The notes: generated from the sequence alone by a model not told the origin. DNA of 64,000 bases from Egibacter rhizosphaerae (GCF_004322855.1 NZ_CP036402.1:1116001-1180000); one strand, 5' to 3'. Numbered from the stretch's first letter, positions 55,934 to 64,000 are shown. A program made the numbers and translations.

Positions 55934-56908
55934 CTACTGCTGCCGCTTCTCGAGTTCCTCGATCAGCGGCGGGATCACCTTGTAGAGATCGCCCACCACC
56001 CCGAAGTCCGCGATCGAGAAGATCGGCGCCTCCGCGTCCTTGTTGATCGCGACGATCCGCTGGCTGGTCTGCATACCCGCGCGGTGCTGGATCGCTCCCG
56101 AGACCCCGCACCCGATGTAGAGCCCGGGCGCGACGGTCTTGCCGGTCTGGCCGATCTGGTGCTGATGGGGGTACCAGCCGGCGTCGGTGGCGGCGCGGCT
56201 GGCACCCACCGCCGCGCCGAGCGTGTCGGCGAGCTGCTCGATCGTCTCGAACCCGGAGGCGTCCCCGAGCCCTCGTCCCCCCGTCACGATGATGGAGGCC
56301 TCGGTCATCTCGGGCCGGCCGCCCGACTCCTCCTCGTGCACCTCGACGATCTCGGCGCGGCGCGCGGTCTCGGGCAGGCTCACGTCGAGCGGAACGACCT
56401 GGGCGGACCCGTCCCCGCCCTCCTCGGCCGAGAACGCGTTCGGTTTGACGCCGATGAACTGCGGCCGGTCCCCGACGACGTGGCAGCGGCTGATCATGTC
56501 GCCGCCGAAGATCGCCTTCGTGGCGACGACCCGGTCATCGTCCAGCTCGAGGTCGGTCGCGTCACCGATCACGCCACCGCCGGTCCGCACGGCGGCTCGC
56601 GCGACGATGTCGGTGATGAAGGGGTCCGCCGGGTAGAGGACGATCGACGCGCCCGACGATTCGATCGCGGCCACCAGCGCCGCGGTCTCGGGCTCGGTGT
56701 CGTACTGCTGCGCGTCGGGATCGTCCCAGGTGTAGGCCGTGTCAGCGCCGAAGGCACCCACCTTCTCCGCCGCGTCGCTCGCGCCGGGGCCGAGGAGCGC
56801 TGCGGCCACGCCGCCAGCGCCGAGCTGCCGAGCGGCGGTGAGGATCTGGTTGGAGACCTTCTTCGGGGCGCCTGCGTCGTGGTCGACCAGGACGAGGGTT
56901 TCGGGCAT
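55934..56908 (-). CDS. etfA: Electron transfer flavoprotein, alpha subunit
   Basis: A 324-residue FAD-binding alpha subunit. The N-terminal half has [20 protein letters not shown] and [20 protein letters not shown], and the C-terminal FAD domain has [80 protein letters not shown] and [20 protein letters not shown], the exact signature of EtfA/FixB. With EtfB it carries electrons from acyl-CoA and other dehydrogenases to the quinone pool. The ATG at 56908 has AAGGAGC about 6 bases upstream. etfB is 60 bases upstream, in the same direction. Confidence 0.96.
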   Translation of the reverse strand: MPETLVLVDHDAGAPKKVSNQILTAARQLGAGGVAAALLGPGASDAAEKVGAFGADTAYTWDDPDAQQYDTEPETAALVAAIESSGASIVLYPADPFITDIVARAAVRTGGGVIGDATDLELDDDRVVATKAIFGGDMISRCHVVGDRPQFIGVKPNAFSAEEGGDGSAQVVPLDVSLPETARRAEIVEVHEEESGGRPEMTEASIIVTGGRGLGDASGFETIEQLADTLGAAVGASRAATDAGWYPHQHQIGQTGKTVAPGLYIGCGVSGAIQHRAGMQTSQRIVAINKDAEAPIFSIADFGVVGDLYKVIPPLIEELEKRQQ

Positions 56909-56968
56909 CGCGTGCTCCTTGGGAACCGGGGTGTCGGTGTCGTGGCTGAGGACCGCGTCGGGCAGGGG

Positions 56969-57760
56969 CTAGACGAGCTTCTGCTCGGCGAGCCACTCGA
57001 CGAGCGACTGCGCCCCCACCTGGCCCGATCCGTCGTCCTCGACCTTCTGGCCCGCCTCCTTCGGGGGCTTGGGGCTGATGTCGACCACCTTGGTCGACGC
57101 GCCCTGCTGGCCGACCTCGCTCGCGTCGAGCCCGAGCGTCGCCAGGTCACGCTGCTCGAGCGGCTTCTTCTTCGCGGCCATGATCCCCTTGAAGCTGGGG
57201 TACCGCGGCTCGTTGATCGCCTCGACGACGCTCACGACGGCCGGTGCGGTGGCCTTCACGGCGACGTGGCCGCTGGCCGTCTCACGGTGGGCGAGCACCT
57301 GGTCGCCGTCGACCTCGAGGTACTTCGCGAACGTCAGCGCCGGCAGTCCGAGGAACTCCGCGAGCATCGCCGGCACCAGCGTGGTCCGAGCGTCGGACGA
57401 CTGGTTGCCCATGAGCACCAGGTCGAACGATTCCCCCTCCAGGGCCTTGGCGAGGACGCGCGCGGTCGCCAGGGCATCCGAGCCCTCGATCTGCTCGTCG
57501 GTGACCTGGAGCGCGCCGTCGAGCCCGTAGGACAAGGCCTTGCGGATGATCTGCTGGGCGCTGTCGGGGCCCATGTTGAGGGCGACGACCTCGGTGTCGT
57601 CGGTGCGCTCCTTGATGCGCATCGCCTCTTCGATGGCCCACTCGTCGTTCGCGTTGAGCACGGGCTCCGAGGCGTCACGATCGACCGTCCAGGTGGACTC
57701 GTCGATCTTCTTGTCGGCCGCGGTGTCCGGTACGCGCTTGACCGGGCAGATGATCCTCAC
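56969..57760 (-). CDS. etfB: Electron transfer flavoprotein, beta subunit
   Basis: A 263-residue subunit that binds AMP and docks on the alpha subunit. It has ICPVKRVPDTAADKKIDEST, EWAIEEAMRIKERTDDTEVV, QIIRKALSYGLDGALQVTDE, FDLVLMGNQSSDARTTLVPA, FAKYLEVDGDQVLAHRETAS and RYPSFKGIMAAKKKPLEQRD, all from EtfB/FixA proteins. The GTG at 57760 follows AGGAGG. It is the first gene of etfB-etfA, and the divergent gap of 304 bases contains a perfect inverted repeat (57896-57913) that may be an operator. Confidence 0.96.
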   Translation of the reverse strand: MRIICPVKRVPDTAADKKIDESTWTVDRDASEPVLNANDEWAIEEAMRIKERTDDTEVVALNMGPDSAQQIIRKALSYGLDGALQVTDEQIEGSDALATARVLAKALEGESFDLVLMGNQSSDARTTLVPAMLAEFLGLPALTFAKYLEVDGDQVLAHRETASGHVAVKATAPAVVSVVEAINEPRYPSFKGIMAAKKKPLEQRDLATLGLDASEVGQQGASTKVVDISPKPPKEAGQKVEDDGSGQVGAQSLVEWLAEQKLV

Positions 57761-57895
57761 GGTGCCTCCTGACACGTCCTCGTCGGATCGGGGTGCGGGG
57801 CTGTGATGTCGGGTGCGACGGGTTGGTGCCACCGGGGGCGGCCCGCAGTCCGGTGCCTGCCGGCGACGATCGCCTCGGCGGTTCGACGCTCAATT

Positions 57896-57913
57896 TGTTA
57901 CTCCACGGTAACA
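57896..57913. promoter_or_regulatory. Palindrome TGTTAC-N6-GTAACA upstream of etfB
   Basis: A perfect 6-6-6 inverted repeat lies 136 bases before the etfB start and 152 bases before the divergent methyltransferase start, in an AT-richer patch. The form resembles operators of TetR- or GntR-type regulators, which often control fatty acid genes. No adjacent regulator gene is present. Nothing else is evident in the 304-base gap 57761-58064 apart from the methyltransferase -10. Confidence 0.4.
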
Positions 57914-58049
57914 TGCTGTCGGCGCGACGAGCCACCGAACGACCGGGTGCGCTGCCCCCGAGTACGTTCTCACGTCCGCGCGCGGGACGCCAGACGGGCC
58001 GCCCGCCAGTGGCTCCAGAGGAACGGCCGGGCGCCGATCGACCGGCTGC

Positions 58050-58055
58050 TAGCCT
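58050..58055 (+). promoter_or_regulatory. Candidate -10 element for the methyltransferase gene (leaderless)
   Basis: TAGCCT followed by 9 bases and the ATG at 58065. No ribosome site is seen, in keeping with a leaderless mRNA. There is no clear -35 element. Confidence 0.35.
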
Positions 58056-58064
58056 CGCCACCCG

Positions 58065-58919
58065 ATGTCCTCGATCGTGCGCTCGTGGCCGGACTGGTGG
58101 CGCGACGAGGGCCATCCCCTGCCCCTCACCGGTGAGCGCACGCTGCCGGGGGTCTCCCAGGAGCGGTACTGGTTCGCCCGTCACGTCGCCGGCTATGCCC
58201 TCGCCGACGCGCTCATCGACGTGCCCGACACGCGGCGTCCGCAGCGGCTGCTCGACGCGGGCTGCGGCGAGGGCTTCGGGAGCGCCCTGCTGGCCCGATC
58301 GCACCGGGCGCGCCGGGCGGTCGTGGGCGTCGACCTCGATCCCGCCTCCATCGCCCACGCGACAACGGCCTACGGCCGGCTCGCCGAGTTCTGCACCGCC
58401 GAGGTCACCAACAGCCCGTTCGCCGACGACGCGTTCGGCGCGGTGGTGGCCTCGCAGGTCATCGAGCATCTGTGGGACGTGGATGGCTGGCTGCGCGAGG
58501 TCCGACGCGTGCTCGCACCCGGTGGGACGCTCGCGGTCCTCACCCCCAACCGACGCACCTTCACCCCTCACCAGGACGAGCCGGAGGATCCGTTCCACAC
58601 GATCGAGTTCGCACCGCCGGAGCTGCACGAGCGCCTGACCCGTCACTTCGCGTCCGTGCGGCTCTGGGGGGTCTGGCACGGTCGACGCCTGCGCCGCGTG
58701 GAGCGACTGCACCGGACGACGCTGCCGACGGCCCAGGCCGATCGATCCCCCGATCGTTGGCCGCGGTGGCTGCACCGAGCCGTCACGCGAACACGACCCG
58801 AGGACTTCGTCCCGGGACCACCTTCGCGGGCCCGTCCTCCCACGGAGTCGCTCGACCTCGTGGCCGTCGCGACGGCACGTGGCACCGCCCCGGGTCGGAG
58901 CGTCGCGGTGGCGCACTGA
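58065..58919 (+). CDS. SAM-dependent methyltransferase (Rv3030-like position)
   Basis: A 284-residue class I methyltransferase. The SAM-binding motif I is LLDAGCGEGFGSALLARSHR, motif II includes VVGVDLDPASIAHA, and AVVASQVIEHLWDVDGWLRE with VLAPGGTLAVLTPNRRTF follow, the pattern of O-methyltransferases of the UbiE/Rv3030 type. It is the first gene of a pair with the GH57 protein (1-base overlap TGATG). In mycobacteria the homologous pair is placed in the methylglucose lipopolysaccharide locus, so methylation of a glucan is a reasonable guess. The ATG at 58065 is preceded by TAGCCT at 9 bases and no ribosome site. Confidence 0.8.
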   Translation: MSSIVRSWPDWWRDEGHPLPLTGERTLPGVSQERYWFARHVAGYALADALIDVPDTRRPQRLLDAGCGEGFGSALLARSHRARRAVVGVDLDPASIAHATTAYGRLAEFCTAEVTNSPFADDAFGAVVASQVIEHLWDVDGWLREVRRVLAPGGTLAVLTPNRRTFTPHQDEPEDPFHTIEFAPPELHERLTRHFASVRLWGVWHGRRLRRVERLHRTTLPTAQADRSPDRWPRWLHRAVTRTRPEDFVPGPPSRARPPTESLDLVAVATARGTAPGRSVAVAH

Positions 58920-60568
58920 TGGACGTCGCGCTCGTACTGCACACCCACCTGCCCCGCTTGGCCCGCAACGGCGCCTTCCCCGTGGGCGAGCAGTGGCTCC
59001 ACGAAGCCGTCACCGAGTCGTACCTGCCGGTGCTCGAGGTGCTCGAGCGGCTCGCCTCGGCCGGTCACCGGGATCTGGCCACCGTGGGCGTGACGCCCGT
59101 GCTGGCCGAGCAGCTCGCGGACCCCTACGTGATCGACGAGCTGCGCGGCTGGACCGGCCGACGGCTGATCGACCTGCAGTGGACCATCGGGCGGTACGGC
59201 GCGACCGACCGAGGGCGGCTGCACGGCGCGTGGCGCCACGAGTGGCGCCGCTGGCAGCGCACCCACGAGTTGGTCGAGGGGCGCGTCCGGCGTGACGGCC
59301 TCGTGCGACCGTTCGCCACCCTGGCCGAGACCGGCGTCATCGAGCTCCTCGGCGGACCCGCGACCCATCCCTACCTGCCCCTGCACGCCGACCTCGATCG
59401 CGCGAGGGCGCAGCTCGCCGACGGGCTCACCGCCCACCGCGCCCGCTTCGGACTGGCAGCCCGAGGAATGTGGCCACCGGAGCTCGGCTACCGGCCCGCA
59501 GGGGACGTCGACGACCCCGCGCGGGTAGCGGTGGGCAGGCAGTCGGACGGAAGCCTGCGGTTGCCGGGGAAAGGCGTCGACCTCCCCGGCCTGGAGGCCC
59601 TCTGGGAGGAGGTCGGGATCGACCACGTGGTCCTCGACGGGCCGACCCTCGCGGAGGGGGCCGGCGCCGCTCCCCGCGACTGGTCGCGGGTCGGGGCGAC
59701 GCTGCCAGCCCCCGGATGGTCGCTGGACGCGGTCGACGGCCCGGTGCGCATCGGCACCAGCGACGTCCTCGCCTTCGGCCGCAATCTGCCCGTGAGCTAC
59801 GCCGTGTGGAGCCCCGTCGGCGGATATCCCGCGGACCCCGCGTACCGGGACTTCCACGCGCGCGACCTCGAGGGCGGCTTCAAGACCTGGCGCGTCACCG
59901 GGCCGCGCTTCGCGGGTGACGACGGGCGCGCCGCAGGCGGCAAAGAACCGTACGACCCCGTGGCCGCGCGCGAGCGAGCGATCGCCCACGCGGACGAGTT
60001 CCTACGGCTGCTCCGTCGGTACGCGGAGGGCAGAGACGGGATCGTCGTCGCCGCGTACGACACCGAGCTGTTCGGGCATTGGTGGCACGAAGGGCCGGTC
60101 TGGCTCGAGCGCGTGCTCCGCGGACTCGTCGACGACCCCACCCTGCGCCCGACCTCCCTCGCGGGACACCTCGGGCGGGGTGCGGCAGCGCCACGCCTGG
60201 ACCTGCCGGAGTCCTCGTGGGGCGCGGGCAAGCGACACGCGGCGTGGGCCACCCCCGAGACGCGGGATCTCTGGGAGCGCGTGGAAGATGCACAGCGCGC
60301 GTTCGCGGGGGTCCCCGGCGGCCGACGCCGAGAGGTGTGCGCACGACAGCTCGAGCTGCTCGAAGCGAGCGACTGGCCCTTCATGGTGAGCCACGGCACG
60401 ACCGCCCGGTACGGCCGCCAGCGAGCACTCACGCACCACGCCCGCTTCGCGTCCGCCCTCCGGGGCGAGGCCCTCCCGGAACTCGAGCACGTCGACGGGC
60501 CCCCGGTGGCCCGCGCCGCGGGAGCTGCCGGGTCTCAGCCGTCCAGTGGGTCGCCGGGGATGGACTGA
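58919..60568 (+). CDS. GH57 family 1,4-alpha-glucan branching enzyme-like protein
   Basis: A 549-residue glycoside hydrolase of family 57. It begins with LVLHTHLPRLARNGAFPVGE (His8/His10), has the nucleophile Glu188 in RGMWPPELGYRPAGD and the acid Asp381 in VVAAYDTELFGHWWHEGPVW, followed by the helical C-terminal domain. Both catalytic residues are intact. This class includes the Thermococcus branching enzyme and mycobacterial Rv3031, which branches the methylglucose lipopolysaccharide glucan. It overlaps the preceding methyltransferase by 1 base and its 3' end overlaps that of the convergent acyltransferase gene by 34 bases. The expected glycosyltransferase partner (Rv3032) is not in the next position. 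Confidence 0.85.
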   Translation: MDVALVLHTHLPRLARNGAFPVGEQWLHEAVTESYLPVLEVLERLASAGHRDLATVGVTPVLAEQLADPYVIDELRGWTGRRLIDLQWTIGRYGATDRGRLHGAWRHEWRRWQRTHELVEGRVRRDGLVRPFATLAETGVIELLGGPATHPYLPLHADLDRARAQLADGLTAHRARFGLAARGMWPPELGYRPAGDVDDPARVAVGRQSDGSLRLPGKGVDLPGLEALWEEVGIDHVVLDGPTLAEGAGAAPRDWSRVGATLPAPGWSLDAVDGPVRIGTSDVLAFGRNLPVSYAVWSPVGGYPADPAYRDFHARDLEGGFKTWRVTGPRFAGDDGRAAGGKEPYDPVAARERAIAHADEFLRLLRRYAEGRDGIVVAAYDTELFGHWWHEGPVWLERVLRGLVDDPTLRPTSLAGHLGRGAAAPRLDLPESSWGAGKRHAAWATPETRDLWERVEDAQRAFAGVPGGRRREVCARQLELLEASDWPFMVSHGTTARYGRQRALTHHARFASALRGEALPELEHVDGPPVARAAGAAGSQPSSGSPGMD

Positions 60569-61386
60569 CCACGGCGGCGGAGATCGTTCGCCTCCTCGGC
60601 GGTCATGCCGGCGGGCAGGCGGCTGCGCACCACCCGGGCGGGCACCCCCACCGCGATGGCATAGGGCGGGATGCGCCGGTTCACCACGGTCTGGCTGCCG
60701 ATCACGCTGCCCGACCCGATGTCGGCGCCTCGCAGGATCGAGGCCTTCTCGCCCACCCAGACGTCCTCGCCGATCCGCACCGGACGTTTGGCGATGCCCT
60801 GCTGGCGTATGGGCACGTCGAGGCGCTCGTGGCGGTGGTCGAAGTCGGTCACGTAGATCCAGTCCGACAGCAGGCTGTCGCTGCCGATCTCCACGTCGAG
60901 GTAGGTGTTGACCACGTTGCCGCGCCCCAGCACGACCTTCGTCCCGAGGCGGAGCTCCCCCTCGTGCGCACGCAGCGCGGTCCGGTCGCCGAGCCAACAC
61001 CAGGGTCCCAGGACGAGCCGACTGCGGCCGCGGCGCTGTCGGAGCTCGACCCGGCGGCCGAGGAACGCGGCGCCCTGCCACTGGATCGTGGGGTGGCGGA
61101 GCCGAGCCGTGAGGAACCTCGCGTACTGGGCCAGATGCTGCGGGGTGAACATCCGGTGCTCGACGGCGAACCGGACGGCCCGTCGCCAGTGCCGCTGGGG
61201 CAGCCGCGGACCGGGCGGGGGCCCGGGGCGGTCGGGATCGTCGGCCGCGGCGATGGCCTCGGCGCGCCGCAACCCTTCTCGCGCGGTCGCGGCGGCGACG
61301 AGCAGCTCACGGTGGCGCCGGGCGAGGTCGCGGGCGACGTCCCGCCGCTCCGTCGGCGACGCGTCCGGCCAGTCGGCCTCCATCAT
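60535..61386 (-). CDS. Left-handed beta-helix O-acyltransferase
   Basis: A 283-residue acyltransferase. The N-terminal 130 residues are helical (PQHLAQYARFLTARLRHPTI), and the rest contains hexapeptide repeats of a left-handed parallel beta-helix: LGRGNVVNTYLDVEIGSDSL, IGEDVWVGEKASILRGADIG, SGSVIGSQTVVNRRIPPYA, ending in IAVGVPARVVRSRLPAG, as in the maltose/galactoside acetyltransferase group. The conserved His is in VTDFDHRHERLDVPI. It probably acylates a sugar from acetyl-CoA or a longer acyl-CoA; mycobacterial Rv3034c occupies the same position in the glucan locus. The ATG at 61386 overlaps the stop of the upstream methyltransferase by 4 bases. Confidence 0.8.
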   Translation of the reverse strand: MMEADWPDASPTERRDVARDLARRHRELLVAAATAREGLRRAEAIAAADDPDRPGPPPGPRLPQRHWRRAVRFAVEHRMFTPQHLAQYARFLTARLRHPTIQWQGAAFLGRRVELRQRRGRSRLVLGPWCWLGDRTALRAHEGELRLGTKVVLGRGNVVNTYLDVEIGSDSLLSDWIYVTDFDHRHERLDVPIRQQGIAKRPVRIGEDVWVGEKASILRGADIGSGSVIGSQTVVNRRIPPYAIAVGVPARVVRSRLPAGMTAEEANDLRRRGQSIPGDPLDG

Positions 61387-62297
61387 CCGGCGCGCTCGCC
61401 TCCGGCGATCCCGGTCACCAGACAGTTGTAGAAGGCGGCCTTCGGCACGACGCGGGCGGCGACGCGCTGATCGAACGCGAAGAGGTGCTGCCACGCCCGA
61501 TAGACGGTCCAGGCGTAGCGCGGACCGAGGCGTTGAGCGCCCACCATCCCCTCGACGGTCCGTGCGACCCACCCCAGCCAGTTCGCGGTGAGTTCCTCGG
61601 TCTCGCTGCGCACGTCCTCGAAGCCCGCAGCACGCGCGTGGGCCTCCAGCTCGTCCGGACGAAAGCAGTGCAGGTCCACCTCCCATTCGAGCGCCGCGGC
61701 ACGCGCGTCCTCGACGGTCGAGACGTGCGCGGGATCGGCGAGCACTCGCTCGGCACCGGCGACCACGGCCGCGAGCTTCACGCCCACGCGCCCCACACGC
61801 TTGAACTGCGCCGCGATGCGATCGCCGGTCAGGGTGGGTTCCCCGGCGATGACCAGCCGCCCGCCCGGTCGGAGCACCCTGCGGAACTCGCGGAAGGCGG
61901 CGGCGACATCGGGCAGGTGGTGCACCACCGCGTGCCCCACGACGAGGTCGAACGACGCGTCATCGAACGGCAGTGCTTCCGCGTCGGCGGGGCCACCGTC
62001 CACCTCGATGCCGAGTCGCTGCCCGTTGGTCTTGCAGGCTCGCACCATCTCCGGGCTCACGTCGGTCACCGTCGCGCGGCGCACGATGCCGGCTTGCGCG
62101 AGGTTCAACACGAAGAAGCCCGTGCCGCAGCCCACCTCGAGCGCAGCATCGTACGGACCGTCCGGCTCAGGGGCGGCGGTCCGGAAACGATCCGCGACGT
62201 AGCTGATGCAGCGATCGTCGAAGGAGATCGACCACTTCTCGTCGTAGTGGTCGGCCTCCCAGTCGTGGTACACGACCTGCTTGGTCTTGATGTCCAT
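61383..62297 (-). CDS. SAM-dependent methyltransferase
   Basis: A 304-residue class I methyltransferase. Motif I is ALEVGCGTGFFVLNLAQAGI, motif II ATVTDVSPEMVRACK, motif III in SFDLVVGHAVVHHLPDVAAA, and VLRPGGRLVIAGEPTLTGDR follows. The C-terminal 120 residues are helical and hydrophobic in part (YAWTVYRAWQHLFAFDQRVA). The substrate is unknown; it is coupled to the beta-helix acyltransferase gene by a 4-base overlap, and in mycobacteria Rv3037c, proposed to act on the same methylated glucan, lies in this order. The ATG at 62297 is 27 bases after the enoyl-CoA hydratase stop. Confidence 0.82.
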   Translation of the reverse strand: MDIKTKQVVYHDWEADHYDEKWSISFDDRCISYVADRFRTAAPEPDGPYDAALEVGCGTGFFVLNLAQAGIVRRATVTDVSPEMVRACKTNGQRLGIEVDGGPADAEALPFDDASFDLVVGHAVVHHLPDVAAAFREFRRVLRPGGRLVIAGEPTLTGDRIAAQFKRVGRVGVKLAAVVAGAERVLADPAHVSTVEDARAAALEWEVDLHCFRPDELEAHARAAGFEDVRSETEELTANWLGWVARTVEGMVGAQRLGPRYAWTVYRAWQHLFAFDQRVAARVVPKAAFYNCLVTGIAGGERAG

Positions 62298-62324
62298 CCG
62301 GTGCGTCCCGCCGGGGGGCGTCGA

Positions 62325-63104
62325 CTATCGGCCGGTGAAGCGGGCCTGACCGGGCCCGTGCTCGAGGAAGGACCGCATGCCGATCTGCGCGTCCTCGGTC
62401 GCGAACGTCGCCGCGAAGAGGCTGGATTCCAGCCGCAGTGCGCTGTCGAGGTCCTGCTCGACGCCCTCGTCGATCGCCCGCTTGGCCATCCGCAACGCGT
62501 ACGGCCCATGGGCGTAGCGGCCCGCCTCCGCGTCAGCGGCCTCCTGCAGCTCCTCGGCTTCGACCACGCGATCGACGAGGCCGATCTCGCAAGCCTCTTC
62601 CGCGGTGACCATGTCGCCGGAGTACACGAGTCGCTTGGCCTGCTGGACGCCGACGAGCCGGGCGAGCCGCTGCGTGCCGCCCGCTCCGGGGATGAGGCCG
62701 AGCTGGATCTCGGGTTGACCGAGCTTCGCCGAATCCGCGGCCACGCGGAAATCGCACGCCAGCGCGACCTCGCACCCGCCTCCCAGCGCGTAGCCCGCGA
62801 TCGCCGCGACGGTCACCTTGGGCAGACGCGCGAGCGCGGCCACCGCCTCCTGCAGGCGACCCGCGTCCTTGAACTGCTGGGTGAACGGCACCTGCGACAT
62901 CTCCCTGATGTCGGCCCCGGCGGCGAACACCTTCGGCCCACCCGTCACGACGACGGCGCCCACGGCATCGTCCTCGGCGCAACGGCGGGCCGCCGCGCCC
63001 AACTGCTCCCAGACCTCGGGGGAGAGAGCGTTCACCGGGGGGCGGTCGAGCCGGATCGTGGCGACCCCATCGGTGTTGGTCTCGACGGTCACGAACTCGC
63101 TCAC
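62325..63104 (-). CDS. Enoyl-CoA hydratase/isomerase family protein
   Basis: A 259-residue crotonase-superfamily protein. The first oxyanion-hole motif is in GGPKVFAAGADIREMSQVPF, the second in AAIAGYALGGGCEVALACDF, and the catalytic glutamates appear in RVAADSAKLGQPEIQLGLIP and GAGGTQRLARLVGVQQAKRL, both in the positions of true hydratases. It likely hydrates 2-enoyl-CoA in fatty acid beta-oxidation. Mycobacteria carry echA17 (Rv3039c) at this end of the same region. The GTG at 63104 is preceded by AAGGGGG; the frame continues upstream without meaning. The electron-transfer flavoprotein genes upstream in the window would accept electrons in the same pathway. Confidence 0.9.
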   Translation of the reverse strand: MSEFVTVETNTDGVATIRLDRPPVNALSPEVWEQLGAAARRCAEDDAVGAVVVTGGPKVFAAGADIREMSQVPFTQQFKDAGRLQEAVAALARLPKVTVAAIAGYALGGGCEVALACDFRVAADSAKLGQPEIQLGLIPGAGGTQRLARLVGVQQAKRLVYSGDMVTAEEACEIGLVDRVVEAEELQEAADAEAGRYAHGPYALRMAKRAIDEGVEQDLDSALRLESSLFAATFATEDAQIGMRSFLEHGPGQARFTGR

Positions 63105-63237
63105 GCAGGCCCCCTTCGGGAGATTCGGCTCGACCGTCGAGTCTAGAGGGCCGGCGCGCAACGGCCAGGGCGGGCAGAGCAGCCAGCGGGCAGGACGGGC
63201 GGGACGCCCGCCGCGCGGTGTCGCCGCTGGCCGACCG

Positions 63238-63287
63238 AACTTACGCTACCGTAGGCTACTGGAGCGTAACCTACGCTTCCGTAGGTT
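63238..63287. promoter_or_regulatory. Two operator-like palindromes ahead of the hemolysin III gene
   Basis: Site 2, AACCTACGCTTCCGTAGGTT at 63268-63287, is a perfect 8-4-8 inverted repeat. Site 1, AACTTACGCTACCGTAGGCT at 63238-63257, is an imperfect copy of it exactly 30 bases upstream, about three helical turns. They lie between the enoyl-CoA hydratase and the hemolysin III gene starts. Such spacing is typical of cooperative TetR-family operators, but no regulator gene is adjacent in the window. Confidence 0.6.
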
Positions 63288-63314
63288 CGCCGTCGGCAGC
63301 CCGAAGGACCACTC

Positions 63315-63995
63315 GTGACCCGATCCATCACCACGCCCGCGCCGACACCTGCGACTGCGGTCGCACCGCCTCCCAAGCCGCTGCTGCGGGGGTGGCTGCA
63401 CCTGGTCGGCGCGCCGGCGGTGGTCGCAGCCGGCGTACCGGTTCTGCTTCTCGCCAGTGACCGCTCGGCAGGGTTGCTGTTCGCGGTCTACATCGCGGGC
63501 GTGACGGCGATGCTCGGCGCGAGCGCCCTCTACCACGTCCCCATGTGGTCGCCCGAGGCACGTCGCCGGCTGAAGCGCCTCGACCACTCGTGCATCTTCC
63601 TCGCGATCGCCGGAACGTACACCCCGATCGCCGGGCACGCCCTCGGGGGCACGGCGGGCGCGGCCCTGTTGGCCGCCGTGTGGGTCGGCGCGGTGGCGGG
63701 CATCGCGGTGCGCAACTGGAAGGTCGACGGCCCGCGGTGGCTGCGATCGCTGCCGTACATCGCCCTCGGCTGGGTCGCGATCCTCGCGTTGCCGGCTCTC
63801 TGGACCGCGCTCGGCCCGTTCGACGTGGCACTCCTCGCAGCCGGCGGCGCCCTCTACACGGTGGGGGCCCTGGTCTACGCTCGGGGTCGGCCCGACCCGT
63901 GGCCACGCGTGTTCGGTGCCCACGAGACGTTCCACCTGCTCGTGCTCGCCGCGGTGGCGACGCACTTCGTCGTCGTCGCCCGAGCCGTGCTGTAG
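63315..63995 (+). CDS. Hemolysin III family membrane protein
   Basis: A 226-residue integral membrane protein with seven hydrophobic helices, of the hemolysin III/PAQR (TrhA) family. Family motifs are seen: ALYHVPMWSPEARRRLKRLD with the histidine, HSCIFLAIAGTYTPIAGHAL, and [20 protein letters not shown] near the C-terminus, which provide the conserved Asp and His residues of the metal site. Bacterial members are thought to act in membrane lipid homeostasis; haemolysis is not established for most. The 30-residue N-terminus is soluble. The GTG at 63315 lies 28 bases after the second operator-like palindrome. Confidence 0.88.
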   Translation: MTRSITTPAPTPATAVAPPPKPLLRGWLHLVGAPAVVAAGVPVLLLASDRSAGLLFAVYIAGVTAMLGASALYHVPMWSPEARRRLKRLDHSCIFLAIAGTYTPIAGHALGGTAGAALLAAVWVGAVAGIAVRNWKVDGPRWLRSLPYIALGWVAILALPALWTALGPFDVALLAAGGALYTVGALVYARGRPDPWPRVFGAHETFHLLVLAAVATHFVVVARAVL

Positions 63996-64000
63996 CAGCG

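Overview
The window is a gene-dense, very GC-rich stretch of an actinobacterial chromosome. Support comes from the GC-rich codon use, frequent GTG starts, probable leaderless mRNAs, proteins found mainly in Actinobacteria (DUF4235, actinobacterial holin-X type membrane protein, group II truncated globin) and a gene order that follows, as I remember it, the Mycobacterium tuberculosis Rv2987c-Rv3039c region. It is not a mycobacterium: many mycobacterial genes are absent, and carotenoid, pyruvate dehydrogenase-type and pseudouridine genes sit between the shared blocks. A deep-branching actinobacterial class is my guess and is not proven by the sequence.

Layout. 1-1.4 kb: start of ilvE and leuB. 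1.5-15.5 kb: a mixed block with a lactate permease-like transporter, HAD hydrolase, GNAT, a pRiA4b-like protein, two DNA-binding regulators, an oxidoreductase, a sigma-70 factor, two small membrane proteins, and a SWIM/SNF2 helicase pair. 15.6-20.6 kb: leuD, leuC, a small tautomerase-like gene and leuA behind a leucine-rich leader peptide, then a divergent ACT-domain gene. 20.6-27.6 kb: a three-gene 2-oxoacid dehydrogenase operon, a CbiX-like chelatase, an MFS transporter and a 2-hydroxyacid dehydrogenase. 27.7-34.6 kb: serA (frameshifted here), a class V aminotransferase, ilvC, ilvN and ilvB behind a second branched-chain leader peptide with a textbook terminator. 34.8-36.8 kb: psuG-psuK. 36.8-39.6 kb: a sensor kinase/response regulator pair preceded by a tiny hydrophobic peptide gene. 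39.7-45.3 kb: crtE-crtI-crtB-yjbQ-fni (isoprenoid/carotenoid). 45.5-51 kb: gatC-gatA-gatB and ligA. 51.2-57.8 kb: a metallopeptidase-like lipoprotein, mnmA, a truncated globin, a cysteine desulfurase, GNAT, and etfB-etfA. 58-63.1 kb: methyltransferase, GH57 branching enzyme-like protein, left-handed beta-helix acyltransferase, a second methyltransferase and an enoyl-CoA hydratase, an order matching the mycobacterial methylglucose lipopolysaccharide locus. 63.3-64 kb: a hemolysin III family membrane protein behind two operator-like palindromes.

The genes work mainly in branched-chain amino acid synthesis (ilvE, leuABCD, ilvBNC). Its two key operons each carry a cis-acting leader peptide rich in the amino acids the pathway makes. 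The most notable other signals are the one-base frameshift in serA, the loss of the catalytic Pro1 in the tautomerase-like gene of the leu operon, the 29-residue peptide upstream of the sensor kinase, and the conserved methylated-glucan locus. I saw no rRNA, tRNA, CRISPR array, insertion sequence or prophage.
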